DNA of 64,000 bases from Paroceanicella profunda (GCF_005887635.2 NZ_CP040823.1:1-64000); one strand, 5' to 3'. Positions 16,904-26,380 are shown, counted from the stretch's first letter. Notes: generated by a model not told the origin, from the sequence alone. Numbers and translations: made by a program.

Positions 16904-18366
16904 TGCGGGTATCGAAGTTTCCGCTGGTTTTCGGCTTTCCGCTAATCTTAGGTGCCTGTGCTACAGCTGTACCAGGCATCTACACGGAACCAAAAGCTGG
17001 CTTCGCCAATATTTCCAGCCAGGTCACACCAGCCATCGGCAAACGGACAGCCTTCGCCGAAACCCAGGCCGAAAACGAGGCCTTGAAGAAGCAGGTGCAC
17101 GCAATGGTGCACCGCAAGACCATTTCGGCGGACACCGCCGTTCAGGTCGCGCTTCTGAACAACAAGGGGTTGCAGGCGTCATATGCGAACGTTGGCCTAT
17201 CTGCCGCAGAGGCCTGGCAGCAGTCGACGCCGGAAAACCCGATCGTGTCGATTGGTGTCTTGGGCATCGGTGCGCCGGAACTGGGTGCCTATAGGGCAAT
17301 CGAAGGCCTGATCCGCTCCAACGTTCTTGATGCCACCACCCGTAAGCAGCGTACGGCCATTGCAGACGCAAACTTTCGGCAGGCTCAACTGAGCGCCGTG
17401 AACGACACGCTCGCACTGGCCAATCAGACGCGGAAGGCATGGGTCGACGCCGTAGCTGCCTTCGAGGCCGTGAGCTATCTGCGCCGCGCGAAAGCGACCT
17501 CTGACGCCGGATCGGAATTGGCGATGAGGCTTGGCGAGACCGGCGCGCTGAACAAAGCCGGGCAGGCCCGTGAACAGGCCTTCAACGCCGAACTCGCCGG
17601 ACAACTTGCCCAGGCACGCCTGAATGCTACCCGGTCCAAGGAGCAGCTGACCAGGCTCATGGGGCTGTGGGGCACCGAGGTCGACTATTATGTGCCCGAT
17701 GCCCTTCCTGCGCTGCCGCGTTCGGTCGGCCGTGTGACTGACATCGAAGCGAAGGCATTGCGAAATCGGGTTGATCTGCGCGTTGCCAAACTTGGCTTGG
17801 AAGCGCAGGCCAAGGCTTTTGGTCTGACTGATCAGACGCGCATCGTCAGCGATCTGGAGATCGTCGCGGGAGCTGAATTCGAGCGCGAAGTCGATGGCAC
17901 TGGCGACATCGAAACAAAGGCATTGCCTCAGGTGGAAGTGGAGTTCGCAATCCCGATCTACGACACCGGCAAGGCCCGGATGCGCAAGGCGGAATTGTCG
18001 TACCTGCAAGCAGCCAACGTGCTTGCGGAGAAAGCCGTCAACGTCCGGTCCGAAGCGCGTGGTGCTGAAGCCTCTTATCATGCGTCATATAAGATCGCCC
18101 GCCACTACCGCGACGTTCTGGTGCCGCTACGCACGACCGTCGAAGAAGAGGGTCTGCTGTCCTATAACGGCATGATCACCAACACTTTCGAGCTGCTGAC
18201 AGACGTGCGCGAGAAACTTGGCGCATCACTGGAAGCGGCAAACGCAAAACGCGAATTCTACATGGCTCAGGCTGACCTGACCGCTGCGATCTATGGCGGC
18301 GGAGATGGCGGCGGTGCTGGTGGAGAAGGCGCAACACTTGCCGCCGGTGGCGGCGCAGGACACTGA
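16903..18366 (+). CDS. Outer-membrane efflux protein (TolC/CusC-like lipoprotein)
   Basis: A 487-residue outer-membrane factor. It has a signal sequence with lipobox LGACA, then the two OEP repeats of long amphipathic helices (NNKGLQASYANVGLSAAEAWQ; later VEFAIPIYDTGKARMRKAE) typical of TolC/CusC. The C-terminus is Gly-rich. No matching RND pump or periplasmic adaptor gene follows, so it either works with a pump encoded elsewhere or serves the neighbouring oxidase system. It is part of the plus-strand copper block that continues into the multicopper oxidase 11 bases downstream. Confidence 0.88.
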   Translation: MRVSKFPLVFGFPLILGACATAVPGIYTEPKAGFANISSQVTPAIGKRTAFAETQAENEALKKQVHAMVHRKTISADTAVQVALLNNKGLQASYANVGLSAAEAWQQSTPENPIVSIGVLGIGAPELGAYRAIEGLIRSNVLDATTRKQRTAIADANFRQAQLSAVNDTLALANQTRKAWVDAVAAFEAVSYLRRAKATSDAGSELAMRLGETGALNKAGQAREQAFNAELAGQLAQARLNATRSKEQLTRLMGLWGTEVDYYVPDALPALPRSVGRVTDIEAKALRNRVDLRVAKLGLEAQAKAFGLTDQTRIVSDLEIVAGAEFEREVDGTGDIETKALPQVEVEFAIPIYDTGKARMRKAELSYLQAANVLAEKAVNVRSEARGAEASYHASYKIARHYRDVLVPLRTTVEEEGLLSYNGMITNTFELLTDVREKLGASLEAANAKREFYMAQADLTAAIYGGGDGGGAGGEGATLAAGGGAGH

Positions 18367-18377
18367 AAGGAACTGAC

Positions 18378-19736
18378 ATGCTAAATAGACGTCAATTACT
18401 CGGAGCCGGCGCGGCAGGTGCAACGATGGTCTCTTCGAAAGCCTGGGGTCAAACCCTGAACATGGGCCTGCCCGAAGCTGCCCAAATGGATAGCGCAGCA
18501 ACGGCGATCACGGCGCGTCCCAATTCCGGGCCGGACTACACACCTGTGGTCACATTGAACGGGTGGACCCTGCCGCACCGGATGAACAACGGGGTGAAAG
18601 AATTTCACCTCGTGGCCGAACCGGTAGAACGCGAGCTTGCCGACGGCATGATCGCGCATTTGTGGGGCTACAACGGCCAATCCACCGGCCCGACGATCGA
18701 AGCAGTCGAAGGCGACCGGGTGCGCATCTACGTCACCAATAAGCTGCCGGAAGGCACAACGGTGCACTGGCACGGGCTCATTCTTCCTTCAGGCATGGAT
18801 GGGGTCTCCGGGTTGAGCCATCCAAGCATCCCGCCGGGCAAAACCTTCGTCTACGAATTCGACTTGGTGAAGTCTGGAACGTTCATGTACCACCCCCACG
18901 GCGATGAAATGACCCAGATGGCGATGGGGATGATGGGCATGTTCGTGGTCCACCCCAAGGATCCCACATTCATGCCGGTGGATCGTGATTTCCTGATCAT
19001 GCTGAATGCTTTCGACATCGATCCGGGTACCTATGTACCCCGCATCATGACGATGACGGATTTCAACCTTTGGACCTGGAACAGCCGGATCTTCCCCGAC
19101 ATCGATCCGCTGGTCGTGAACAAGGGCGACCGGGTGCGAGTACGGGTTGGGAACCTTACGATGACGAACCACCCGATCCATATGCACGGCTATGACTTCA
19201 AGGTCACCTGCACGGATGGCGGCTGGGTGCCGCCTGAAGCACAGTGGCCGGAGGTCAGCATCGACATTCCCGTAGGTGCGATGCGCGCCTACGAATTCGT
19301 CGCCGATCATCTGGGAGATTGGGCGATCCATTGCCACAAATCGCACCATACGATGAACGCCATGGGCCATGACGTGCCGACGTTCATCGGGGTGAACAAG
19401 AAGCCGCTGACCCAGAAGATCCGTCAATTCCAGCCGGAATACATGCCGATGGGCATGTCCGGCATGGGGGACATGGCAAAAATGGAAATGCCGCTACCCG
19501 ACAATACCATCCCGATGATGACGGGTTGGGGGCCCTACGGCCCCATCGAGATGGGCGGCATGTTTTCGGTCGTAAAGGTGCGGGACGGCATCGACGCGGA
19601 CGATTACTCCGATCCCGGCTGGTACGAAAATCCTCCGGGCGAGATGGCCTACGAATGGACTGGCGAATTGCCCGAGTTCGCCTCGAACAACAGTCCCAAG
19701 ACCATTCTCACACCAAAACCAAACTCGAAGGGCTGA
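18378..19736 (+). CDS. Multicopper oxidase (periplasmic, Tat-exported)
   Basis: A 452-residue multicopper oxidase. The N-terminus has a twin-arginine motif (NRRQLLGAGAAG). Copper-ligand motifs are in order: HWHG, YHPHGDE, HPIHMHG and HCHKSHH, giving the type 2/3 trinuclear site; the final motif also carries the type 1 Cys. Met-rich loops (GMSGMGDMAKMEM) near the C-terminus are typical of enzymes that oxidise Cu(I) in copper tolerance. It follows the outer-membrane factor and precedes the cupredoxin-CusF protein, so together they form a periplasmic copper-detoxifying set. Confidence 0.93.
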   Translation: MLNRRQLLGAGAAGATMVSSKAWGQTLNMGLPEAAQMDSAATAITARPNSGPDYTPVVTLNGWTLPHRMNNGVKEFHLVAEPVERELADGMIAHLWGYNGQSTGPTIEAVEGDRVRIYVTNKLPEGTTVHWHGLILPSGMDGVSGLSHPSIPPGKTFVYEFDLVKSGTFMYHPHGDEMTQMAMGMMGMFVVHPKDPTFMPVDRDFLIMLNAFDIDPGTYVPRIMTMTDFNLWTWNSRIFPDIDPLVVNKGDRVRVRVGNLTMTNHPIHMHGYDFKVTCTDGGWVPPEAQWPEVSIDIPVGAMRAYEFVADHLGDWAIHCHKSHHTMNAMGHDVPTFIGVNKKPLTQKIRQFQPEYMPMGMSGMGDMAKMEMPLPDNTIPMMTGWGPYGPIEMGGMFSVVKVRDGIDADDYSDPGWYENPPGEMAYEWTGELPEFASNNSPKTILTPKPNSKG

Positions 19737-19783
19737 ACGGCCCTTCGTCGACTCCAACCAAACCAAACCTACAGGAAAACCAA

Positions 19784-20473
19784 ATGAAAAAACTTCTTCT
19801 GAGCACCTCTCTCGTCCTTTTCGCTTCAACGGGGGCTTTCGCTGACGTTGGTCATGCCAAAATGGCCATCGGTATGCCCGGCCATACGGCAAAAGTCGAC
19901 CGGACGATTGATGTAACCCTGCTTGAAAACGACGAAGGCGAAATGCTGATCGAGAGTGAGGAGATGACCATCAAGCAGGGTGAAACCATACGCTTCAACA
20001 TCACGAACAAGGGTGAGCTGGAACACGAGTTTGTTCTCGACACGCTGGAAAATAACGCCGAGCACAAGATCGAAATGGCCAAGATGGACATGGAACACGA
20101 CGACCCGAACCGTATCCGTCTTGATCCGGGTGCCACGGGCGAGGTCGTCTGGACGTTCGCGAATGCTGGTACGTTCGAAGCCGCGTGCCTGATCCCGGGT
20201 CACTACGAATCCGGCATGCACCGTGCGGTCTCGGTGGGGGACCAGATGGCTCAGGCTGACGTGGAATACACGAGCGGGACCATAAAGAAGATCGACGCCA
20301 AGGCCGGCAAGGTCACAATCATCCACGGCCCTCTGGTCAACCTCGATATGCCCGCGATGACGATGGTATTCCGCGCGGACGAAGCGATAATGGCCAAGAT
20401 GGCAGAAGGTCAGGACATCGAGTTTGTTGCCGACCGGGTCAAGGGCAAGCTTACTGTCACGCAGATGAAGTGA
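19784..20473 (+). CDS. Cupredoxin-CusF fusion copper-binding protein
   Basis: A 229-residue periplasmic protein with a signal peptide (cleavage after AFA). Residues about 25-155 are a plastocyanin-like cupredoxin domain with the ligand set His (ELEHEF), Cys-x4-His (ACLIPGH) and Met (SGMH). Residues about 160-229 are a CusF-like OB-fold domain with the conserved DMPAMTMVF Met pair. The ATG at 19784 begins the signal peptide; upstream codons in frame belong to the preceding gene's shadow. The fusion joins a redox copper site to a Cu(I) carrier domain and sits directly after the multicopper oxidase, which suggests copper hand-over between them. Confidence 0.92.
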   Translation: MKKLLLSTSLVLFASTGAFADVGHAKMAIGMPGHTAKVDRTIDVTLLENDEGEMLIESEEMTIKQGETIRFNITNKGELEHEFVLDTLENNAEHKIEMAKMDMEHDDPNRIRLDPGATGEVVWTFANAGTFEAACLIPGHYESGMHRAVSVGDQMAQADVEYTSGTIKKIDAKAGKVTIIHGPLVNLDMPAMTMVFRADEAIMAKMAEGQDIEFVADRVKGKLTVTQMK

Positions 20474-20559
20474 AGACTGACCTTGGGGCCGAGGCGTACA
20501 TGCCCGGCCCCAACGCTTTGAGGCAATTAAATCAAGCGCTACGGAGGTAGCCGAGCATT

Positions 20560-20679
20560 ATGAATTTCCTGATAACCTGCACATGCGCCCTTGCGCTCGT
20601 CTTTCCGGCTTTCTCAGTGAACGCTTCCAGTGGCAAAGGTCAGCAACCTCATGCAGCAATACACGTTTTGCTGAAATAG
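20560..20679 (+). CDS. Possible 39-residue exported peptide
   Basis: A short frame MNFLITCTCALALVFPAFS... reads as a signal peptide followed by about 17 residues (SSGKGQQPHAAIHVLLK). GGAGG lies 12 bases upstream, a little far. It may be a genuine small exported peptide or the surviving start of a gene cut off by the rearrangement before the next ATPase gene. Low certainty. Confidence 0.35.
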   Translation: MNFLITCTCALALVFPAFSVNASSGKGQQPHAAIHVLLK

Positions 20680-20716
20680 AAGTATCGTCCAGCTTCACGT
20701 TCAATACGCGGATCGT

Positions 20717-23044
20717 CTAAAGCCTCAATCGCCGTAGTCTGAGCGCGTTCGCGATGACCGAGACCGACGAGAGGCTCATTGCGGCGGCGGCGAACATGGG
20801 CGACATCAACAGCCCGAATACCGGGTAGAGCACGCCCGCAGCTAAGGGCACACCGAGCGTGTTGTAGGCAAAGGCCCAGAACAGGTTCTGGCGTATGTTA
20901 CCGATCGTCGCCACGGCCAGCGTCCGTGCCTTGACGATACCGTTCAGATCGCCGCTCAAGAGAGTGATGCCCGCGCTTTCAACCGCCACGTCCGCACCCG
21001 TGCCCATGGCCAGGCCGACGTCCGCTGCGGCCAGAGCCGGTGCATCGTTGACACCATCGCCGGCCATGGCGACCTTTTTGCCATTCGCGTGCAGCTCGTC
21101 CACCAGCGCCTTCTTGTCTTCCGGCAGAACTCCAGCCCGGACCTCGTCGATGCCGAGGAGCTGCGCCACGGCCCTTGCAGTGCGTTCGTTATCCCCCGTA
21201 GCCATGATTATCCGCAGGCCCGCCTCGTGCAGTTCCTTGATGACCTCGGCCGTCGTTTCCTTGATCGGGTCGGCGACGGCGACGATGCCGGACAGTTTTC
21301 CTTCTATGGCCACGAACATGGCCGTCTTGCCTTCGCTGCGCAGAACGTCTGCCGCCTCCTCTGCTGCGGAGGTGTCGAGGGACATGTCGCGCATCATCGC
21401 GGTGTTACCAAGCGCGACGGCGTGGCCCGAGACGGTTCCGCTCACACCCTTGCCGGTCACGGCTTCGAAGTTCTCGGCATTGCCGACTTTGATACCTCTC
21501 TCTTTCGCGCCTTCGACGATGGCCTCTGCCAGCGGGTGCTCAGAGCCTTTTTCCAAGGCAGCCGCGAGGCTCAGAATGGTTTCTTCGGTCTCGTCGCCCA
21601 GAGCGTTCACATCGGTCAGCTTCGGCTTGCCTTCGGTCAGGGTGCCGGTCTTATCGACGATCAGCGTATCGACCTTGGCCATGCGTTCCAGCGCTTCGGC
21701 ATCCTTGATCAGGACACCCGCCTGTGCACCGCGCCCTGCAGCCGTCGTGATCGAGATCGGCGTCGCAAGGCCCAATGCACAGGGGCAGGCGATGATCAGC
21801 ACTGACACCGCCGAGGCGATGGCAAAGACGAGCGCAGGTTCGGGCCCGAAGCCGAGCCAAGCGGCGAAGGAAAGGATGGCGACCACGACAACGGTCGGCA
21901 CGAAATAGGAAGAAACCTTGTCCGCAAGCCCCTGGATCGGTGCGCGGGATCGCCGCGCGTTCGCGACCATCTCGACGATCTGGCTCAGCATCGTGTCGGC
22001 ACCTACACGAGCGGCTTCTATGACAAGGGAGCCGTTCTTATTGATTGTGCCGCCGGTGACCGTATCGCCCGGACCTTTTTCGACCGGCAACGGCTCGCCA
22101 GTGATCATGCTCTCGTCGATGGATGACGTGCCGTCGACGACCTTGGCATCGACGGGGACCGCGTCGCCGGGGCGCACCCGCAACCGGTCGCCCTCCACAA
22201 TGTTTTCCAGCGGCGCGTCATATTCCGTGCCGTCGGGCAGGATGCGCCGCGCCGTTTTCGGGGCCAGATCGAGCAGTGCCCGGATGGCATCGCCGGTCCG
22301 TTCCCGCGCCCGCAATTCCAAAACCTGTCCGACGAAAATCAGAGTGATGATAACGACGGCGGCTTCAAAATAGGTGCCGACTCCCGCGCCCATCCGGTAA
22401 GCCTCCGGAAACACGCCCGGAAGGAATGTGGCGACCAGCGAATAGATGTAGGCCGCGCCGACACCAAGCGCGATCAGCGTCCACATGTTGGGCGAGCGGT
22501 TCACGATCGACGCCCATCCCCGCACGAAAAACGGCTTCGCTGCCCACAACACGATAGGCGTCGCCAGCAGGAACTCGATGTATGTCGCCAGCCGATGTCC
22601 GATCAAGTCCCGGACCGGCAAACCGACCAGCTCTCCCATAGTCAGGATAACCAGAGGAACGGCTGCGGCGGCACTGATCCACATCCGGCGGGTAAAGTCG
22701 GTCAGTTCTTCGCTGGGTTCATCCGACGGCACCATCGGTTCAAGCGCCATGCCGCAGATCGGACAGGCGCCGGGCTCGTCACGAACTATCTCGGGGTGCA
22801 TTGGGCAGGTGTACTGAGTTCCGGCTTTCGGGGTCATGCTGTGATCCGATGCCGTACCTGAGGCATAGTAGATCGGATCGGCCTCGAACCTGGTCTGGCA
22901 CTTATCGGAGCAGAAGTAGAAGGTTTCACCGTCATAATCCGCCTGACGGGCCTGCGGAGACATAGTGACGGACATGCCGCAAACTGGATCCTTGGCCTGA
23001 TCGGATGACCGCTCTCGCGGGTGCGGTTCTGTTACCTGTATCAT
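20717..23044 (-). CDS. Copper-translocating P-type ATPase with YHS and heavy-metal-binding domains
   Basis: A 775-residue P1B ATPase without classical HMA domains. Instead the N-terminus has a YHS domain ([10 protein letters not shown], then [13 protein letters not shown]) and a heavy-metal-binding segment ([20 protein letters not shown]). The membrane and catalytic core shows [23 protein letters not shown] and [10 protein letters not shown]. This layout matches ATPases of silver and copper resistance islands rather than housekeeping CopA. The ATG at 23044 follows a CueR-type promoter. With copA at 13139 this gives two copper exporters in one island. Confidence 0.95.
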   Translation of the reverse strand: MIQVTEPHPRERSSDQAKDPVCGMSVTMSPQARQADYDGETFYFCSDKCQTRFEADPIYYASGTASDHSMTPKAGTQYTCPMHPEIVRDEPGACPICGMALEPMVPSDEPSEELTDFTRRMWISAAAAVPLVILTMGELVGLPVRDLIGHRLATYIEFLLATPIVLWAAKPFFVRGWASIVNRSPNMWTLIALGVGAAYIYSLVATFLPGVFPEAYRMGAGVGTYFEAAVVIITLIFVGQVLELRARERTGDAIRALLDLAPKTARRILPDGTEYDAPLENIVEGDRLRVRPGDAVPVDAKVVDGTSSIDESMITGEPLPVEKGPGDTVTGGTINKNGSLVIEAARVGADTMLSQIVEMVANARRSRAPIQGLADKVSSYFVPTVVVVAILSFAAWLGFGPEPALVFAIASAVSVLIIACPCALGLATPISITTAAGRGAQAGVLIKDAEALERMAKVDTLIVDKTGTLTEGKPKLTDVNALGDETEETILSLAAALEKGSEHPLAEAIVEGAKERGIKVGNAENFEAVTGKGVSGTVSGHAVALGNTAMMRDMSLDTSAAEEAADVLRSEGKTAMFVAIEGKLSGIVAVADPIKETTAEVIKELHEAGLRIIMATGDNERTARAVAQLLGIDEVRAGVLPEDKKALVDELHANGKKVAMAGDGVNDAPALAAADVGLAMGTGADVAVESAGITLLSGDLNGIVKARTLAVATIGNIRQNLFWAFAYNTLGVPLAAGVLYPVFGLLMSPMFAAAAMSLSSVSVIANALRLRRLRL

Positions 23045-23075
23045 GCTCTAGCCCTCCAAAATGATGCCAATTCCT

Positions 23076-23106
23076 AAGATGGGGCTTCCAGCAACTGGAA
23101 GGTCAA
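23076..23106 (-). promoter_or_regulatory. CueR-type promoter/operator of the second copper ATPase
   Basis: Minus-strand TTGACC (23106-23101), a perfect dyad CTTCCAG-CAA-CTGGAAG (23101-23085), and CATCTT (23081-23076) as -10 after a 19-base spacer. This is the cleanest CueR-type site in the window. Confidence 0.85.
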
Positions 23107-23195
23107 GCTTGGATTGCTGATTAGCGAAGGAAAGCTGATTGATACTGCCAATATATTACATAATAAACAATACGCGTGTATGCACTGTACGCGCA

Positions 23196-23232
23196 AAGTT
23201 AAAATGTCCCACATCTGCAAAGTAGAAATGTC
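23196..23232 (+). repeat. Left terminal inverted repeat of the IS (two motif copies)
   Basis: Two copies of AAGT(A/T)(G/A)AAATGTC at 23196-23208 and 23220-23232. Together they form the left end of the insertion sequence and probably the transposase binding sites. Confidence 0.75.
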
Positions 23233-23276
23233 ACACTTCCCTGTTGATCAAGCAGGATTGGAGTGTGTCCGTGGGA

Positions 23277-24650
23277 ATGTTGATCATGAGCGAGCGCGAG
23301 CTGAACCGCATAGAAGTACTGAGCCAGGTGACCCAAGGCCGGATGACGGCTGTGACGGCCGCCAACCTGCTCGGATTGAGCCGCAGGCAGGTCCACAGGT
23401 TGCTGAGGGCGTTTCAGTCCGAGGGTCCGGCAGCGATCCGGCACAAGGCGCGCGGCCGGGCCTCGAACAACCGGACCGATCCGGCGGTTCGGGATTTTGC
23501 GGTGACACTGGTGCGAGAGACCTACATCGACTTTGGCCCGACCTTTGCGTCGAAGAAGCTTGCGGAAGATCACGGGCTGAAAGTGTCACGCGAGACGCTG
23601 CGCAAATGGATGCAGGACGCTGGACTGTGGCTCTCACGCAAGCAACGCCGGACGTTCCACCAGCCACGTCTGCGCCGGGAATGCTACGGCGAGCTGATCC
23701 AGATCGACGGGTCGGATCATCATTGGTTCGAGGATCGCGGCCCGGCCTGCACCCTGCTGGTCTTCATCGACGATGCCACCAGCACACTCATGCATCTGCA
23801 GTTCGTGAAGTCTGAGAGCACGTTCAGCTACTTCGGCGCGCTGGAGCGATACCTGGAAGCGCATGGCCGCCCCGTCGCTTTCTACTCCGACAAGCACACG
23901 GTGTTCCGTGTGGCCCAGCAAGGTGCGCAGTCCGGGCACGGTATGACCCAGTTTGGCCGGGCGTTGAACGAGCTGAGCATCGAGATCCTCTGCGCGAACA
24001 GCAGCCAAGCCAAGGGCCGTGTCGAACGCGCGAACCGGACGCTGCAGGACCGGTTGGTCAAGGAACTACGACTGGCGGGCATTTCCGATATGGAGGATGC
24101 CAACGCGTTCCTTCCGGATTTTATGGAACGCTACAACGCCAGGTTCGCCAAGGCCCCGCGCCGCCCGGACGATCTGCATCGCGCGCTGAATGTGGAGCCG
24201 GATCGCTTGGCGGAGATTCTGTGCTTCCGCGACGAGCGGTATGTTGGCAACCAGTTGGCCTTTTCCTACGCGCGGCTGCTGATCATCCTGCAAGAGAATG
24301 AGATCACGCGCGGGCTGCCCGGAAAGTATGTCGACAGCTTCGAGTTCCCGGACGGTCGGCTGGAGTTCCGCTGGAAAGGTGTCTCGCTCCCCTACTCCGT
24401 CTTCGACAAGGACCAGCGCGTCACGCATGCGGCGATCACCGAGAACAAGAACCTGAGCGCCGTGCTGGAATACATCAAGGCCGAACAGGACAAGGCCCCA
24501 CCCAAGAAACGCCGGGCGGGAAAGCAGCGTACCCGCTACGAGCCAACCGGCCGGAAGCCCACGGGACGGCCCTCGTTGATGGAACCCTACTACGAAAGAA
24601 AACGCGCCGAGCGGGAGGCCCGCAAAGCCGGCCAGGGCTGCGATATCTGA
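23277..24650 (+). CDS. DDE transposase of the IS1202/ISNCY type
   Basis: About 457 residues. The N-terminus is a helix-turn-helix (GRMTAVTAANLLGLSRRQVHRL), followed by an integrase core with DDE residues: IQIDGSDHHWFED, AFYSDKHTVFR, and the Glu in GRVERANRTLQDRLVKE. The C-terminus is basic (KKRRAGKQRTRYEP). The start MLIMSERELNR at 23277 (or 23286) matches how such transposases begin; an ATG 33 bases upstream is also open. The frame is intact, so the element may still be active. Confidence 0.9.
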   Translation: MLIMSERELNRIEVLSQVTQGRMTAVTAANLLGLSRRQVHRLLRAFQSEGPAAIRHKARGRASNNRTDPAVRDFAVTLVRETYIDFGPTFASKKLAEDHGLKVSRETLRKWMQDAGLWLSRKQRRTFHQPRLRRECYGELIQIDGSDHHWFEDRGPACTLLVFIDDATSTLMHLQFVKSESTFSYFGALERYLEAHGRPVAFYSDKHTVFRVAQQGAQSGHGMTQFGRALNELSIEILCANSSQAKGRVERANRTLQDRLVKELRLAGISDMEDANAFLPDFMERYNARFAKAPRRPDDLHRALNVEPDRLAEILCFRDERYVGNQLAFSYARLLIILQENEITRGLPGKYVDSFEFPDGRLEFRWKGVSLPYSVFDKDQRVTHAAITENKNLSAVLEYIKAEQDKAPPKKRRAGKQRTRYEPTGRKPTGRPSLMEPYYERKRAEREARKAGQGCDI

Positions 24651-24694
24651 GGTCTCCGCCCTGTCAGGCTTTGCTCCCCTCTGTGCCCAGGTGG

Positions 24695-24732
24695 GACATT
24701 TCTACTTTGCAGACCGGGTGACATTTCTACTT
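24695..24732 (-). repeat. Right terminal inverted repeat of the IS (two motif copies)
   Basis: GACATTTCTACTT at 24695-24707 and again at 24720-24732. These are exact reverse complements of the inner left-end motif. Confidence 0.75.
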
Positions 24733-24756
24733 GGTTGCAACATGCACTAATTGTTG

Positions 24757-24772
24757 CGATAGTATATTATCG
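24757..24772. promoter_or_regulatory. Transfer-regulon palindrome, copy 1
   Basis: CGATAGTATATTATCG, one mismatch from a perfect 16-base palindrome, lies 37 bases before the exported protein gene at 24809. Near-identical palindromes occur at 26845, 45566 and 55257, always before a transcription unit. Confidence 0.7.
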
Positions 24773-24808
24773 TAGATATGCTGAGCCTAGTCACAGAGGG
24801 TCCTCAGC

Positions 24809-25564
24809 ATGCGTCATCCATTTAAGAAGCTCCTCCCGTCGGTCGCAGTCGCTTTGACTGTGACAAGTTCTTTGCTGCCGTTACCCGCCCGCGCGCAGAC
24901 ATACCCGATCGATTGCGCAATCCTCTTGTGCCTGTCTGGCGGCTGGCCTGCTTCCGTCCCTTGCGCCCGAGCCCGCGCCGAATTCATCCGGCGAATTACG
25001 CCTTGGCCGGTGGAACCGCCGCTACAAATCTGGCGCTGTCCCATGGGCGCGTCCTATGAGACCTCTCCAGCATCAAACAATACAGACCGCATCTTTGAAG
25101 CATTCTTCCAAACCAATAGCGCAAGACCGCGCCAATCATTCGCTGCGCATGACTTAGCCGGCCTTAATGAGCCAATAGAGGCCGCTTGGCGCACTCCAGA
25201 CGCCCCAGATTACCTTGTTCCCACCGACCGGACCCTCCGGCTCATTCAAGATCGCGCGGACATCGATATCAGCGGACCTGAGTTCAACTTCGTGCGATCC
25301 ATCCGGGTCTTTGATGTCCGGTATGCACGACAGCACGAATCCGGACGTGACGGCGACTGCAACCGTAGCGCCACCGTGGTCCTCGGCACATATGGAACGC
25401 AGGGTGACTTCGCTTGGCAGAGGTCCTCCATAACCGCCCTACCAGCCGCCCATGCCGGTCTCGAACGATGGGGCCAGAATTGCCCCAGTATCTATCATCG
25501 ATCCGTCTTCGTCGACTGGCGTGACTACGAGGGCAACTACGGTTTTGAACAGGTGAACTACTGA
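24809..25564 (+). CDS. Exported protein of unknown function near the transfer locus
   Basis: A 251-residue protein with a signal peptide (cleavage after ARA, about residue 29). The mature N-terminus has three to four cysteines (DCAILLCL, VPCARARAEFIRRITPWP, WRCPMG), and two more lie in GDCNRS and QNCPSI, so it is probably disulfide-bonded in the periplasm. The RRITPWPVEPPLQIWRC region looks conserved-type, but I do not recognise the family with confidence. It is preceded by copy 1 of the palindrome shared with the virB and mob operons, which suggests a role in conjugation or mating-pair formation. Confidence 0.75.
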   Translation: MRHPFKKLLPSVAVALTVTSSLLPLPARAQTYPIDCAILLCLSGGWPASVPCARARAEFIRRITPWPVEPPLQIWRCPMGASYETSPASNNTDRIFEAFFQTNSARPRQSFAAHDLAGLNEPIEAAWRTPDAPDYLVPTDRTLRLIQDRADIDISGPEFNFVRSIRVFDVRYARQHESGRDGDCNRSATVVLGTYGTQGDFAWQRSSITALPAAHAGLERWGQNCPSIYHRSVFVDWRDYEGNYGFEQVNY

Positions 25565-25684
25565 TCTCACGCAAAATGGCTCGGACTTTAAGACTGGTTT
25601 CGCGGACATGTGCAGTGCCACCTCGCGCGCCTCGTCGTCGAAGTGCAGTTTGGCATTTCGGCAAACGCCGCAGGGTTGCCCTTC

Positions 25685-25912
25685 TCACCCGCCCTCGTCT
25701 CTTCCGATCCGCATGAGCGCATCGAAGTCGATTTCTTGCTTCTGTTCTTCACTTATATCCGGCCGGATTTTCGATACCTGCTGGGGCCCATGGACGTCCC
25801 ACATCACCGCATGCGCGCCCGTACCCCAGCGATAAACCCAACCAACAACGCTGCACTCATCGGTCCCGAACAGATTGGCGATCGCGACGCCCTCACCTTT
25901 ATCATCGTTCAC
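25685..25912 (-). CDS. Small hypothetical protein
   Basis: A 75-residue acidic frame from a GTG at 25912 with AGGAAG about 13 bases upstream. It contains VVGWVYRWGTGAHAVMW, then a charged helix (SEEQKQEIDFDALMRIGRDEGG). It lies downstream of the XRE gene on the same strand, so the two may be one unit. A longer plus-strand frame (25610-25915) overlaps it, but has a less protein-like composition. Moderate to low certainty. Confidence 0.45.
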   Translation of the reverse strand: MNDDKGEGVAIANLFGTDECSVVGWVYRWGTGAHAVMWDVHGPQQVSKIRPDISEEQKQEIDFDALMRIGRDEGG

Positions 25913-26079
25913 TGATTACTAACTTCCTGCACATTGGCGCTGCAGTTACGGCATCGTGTCATTGAGTGCGCGCTCGGATCGCATGCCGTACTTAGTGGAT
26001 GTTGGATGACTACTCTTCCTGGAGGAGCTCAATTCACATGGGGACGTCCAATTCGGTACGTTTGAAAATTTCTTTGCTT

Positions 26080-26337
26080 TCAAATTCTGTGGTCGGGCTC
26101 CGTGGCGGCGTCGACGATCGCCAGAACCTTGAAGGGGTCAAAGCCGATGGCGCGGGCGAGAACGACCAGTTCGACGACGTCGACCCGGCGCTGGCCGCTT
26201 TCAATTCGCGCCACGAGGGATTGATGGCACTTGAGCTTGATCGCCAAGTCCTCCTGACCGAGGCCCGCCTTGATGCGGGCGTCGACCAATGCTTGGCAGA
26301 GTGCCATCTGTCCCGTGCTTCTGATTGTTTTTGCCAC
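26080..26337 (-). CDS. XRE-family helix-turn-helix regulator
   Basis: An 85-residue protein, almost entirely one Cro/CI-type HTH domain: QALVDARIKAGLGQEDLAIKL, KCHQSLVARIESGQRRVDVVELVVLARAIG, and a short tail. The start is a GTG at 26337, with an ATG at 26307 as alternative. Two palindromes lie directly upstream (26339-26359 and 26381-26397), suitable for autoregulation. Its position between two copies of the repeated 16-base palindrome (24757, 26845) makes it the best local candidate for the transfer regulator, though the link is inferred. Confidence 0.87.
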   Translation of the reverse strand: MAKTIRSTGQMALCQALVDARIKAGLGQEDLAIKLKCHQSLVARIESGQRRVDVVELVVLARAIGFDPFKVLAIVDAATEPDHRI

Positions 26338-26338
26338 G

Positions 26339-26359
26339 CGTCACATACCTTTTGTGACG
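26339..26359. promoter_or_regulatory. Palindrome upstream of the XRE gene
   Basis: CGTCACA-N7-TGTGACG (7-base perfect arms) ends immediately before the GTG start of the XRE gene, where a bound protein would block translation or transcription initiation. Confidence 0.5.
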
Positions 26360-26380
26360 TCGCTAGCGGATGAAATCTGT

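Larger units (their letters stand above)
23195..24733 (+). mobile_element. Insertion sequence with IS1202/ISNCY-type DDE transposase
   Basis: A single transposase gene is flanked by inverted ends of an unusual double structure. At the left, AAGTTAAAATGTC (23196) and AAGTAGAAATGTC (23220) lie 24 bases apart. At the right the same 13-base motif appears inverted twice (24695-24707, 24720-24732), 25 bases apart. The region between the motifs also matches (TCTGCAAAGTAGAAATGTC on both sides). No convincing target duplication is visible next to the ends. It separates the metal island from the transfer region. Confidence 0.8.

Noticed and set aside
23160..24760. Possible target-site duplication around the IS
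   Set aside because: Only a 7-base match (ATGCACT) occurs, at different distances from the two ends, so it is not a duplication.
25610..25915. Plus-strand 101-residue frame
   Set aside because: It overlaps a more protein-like minus-strand frame and has no ribosome site or recognisable motif.
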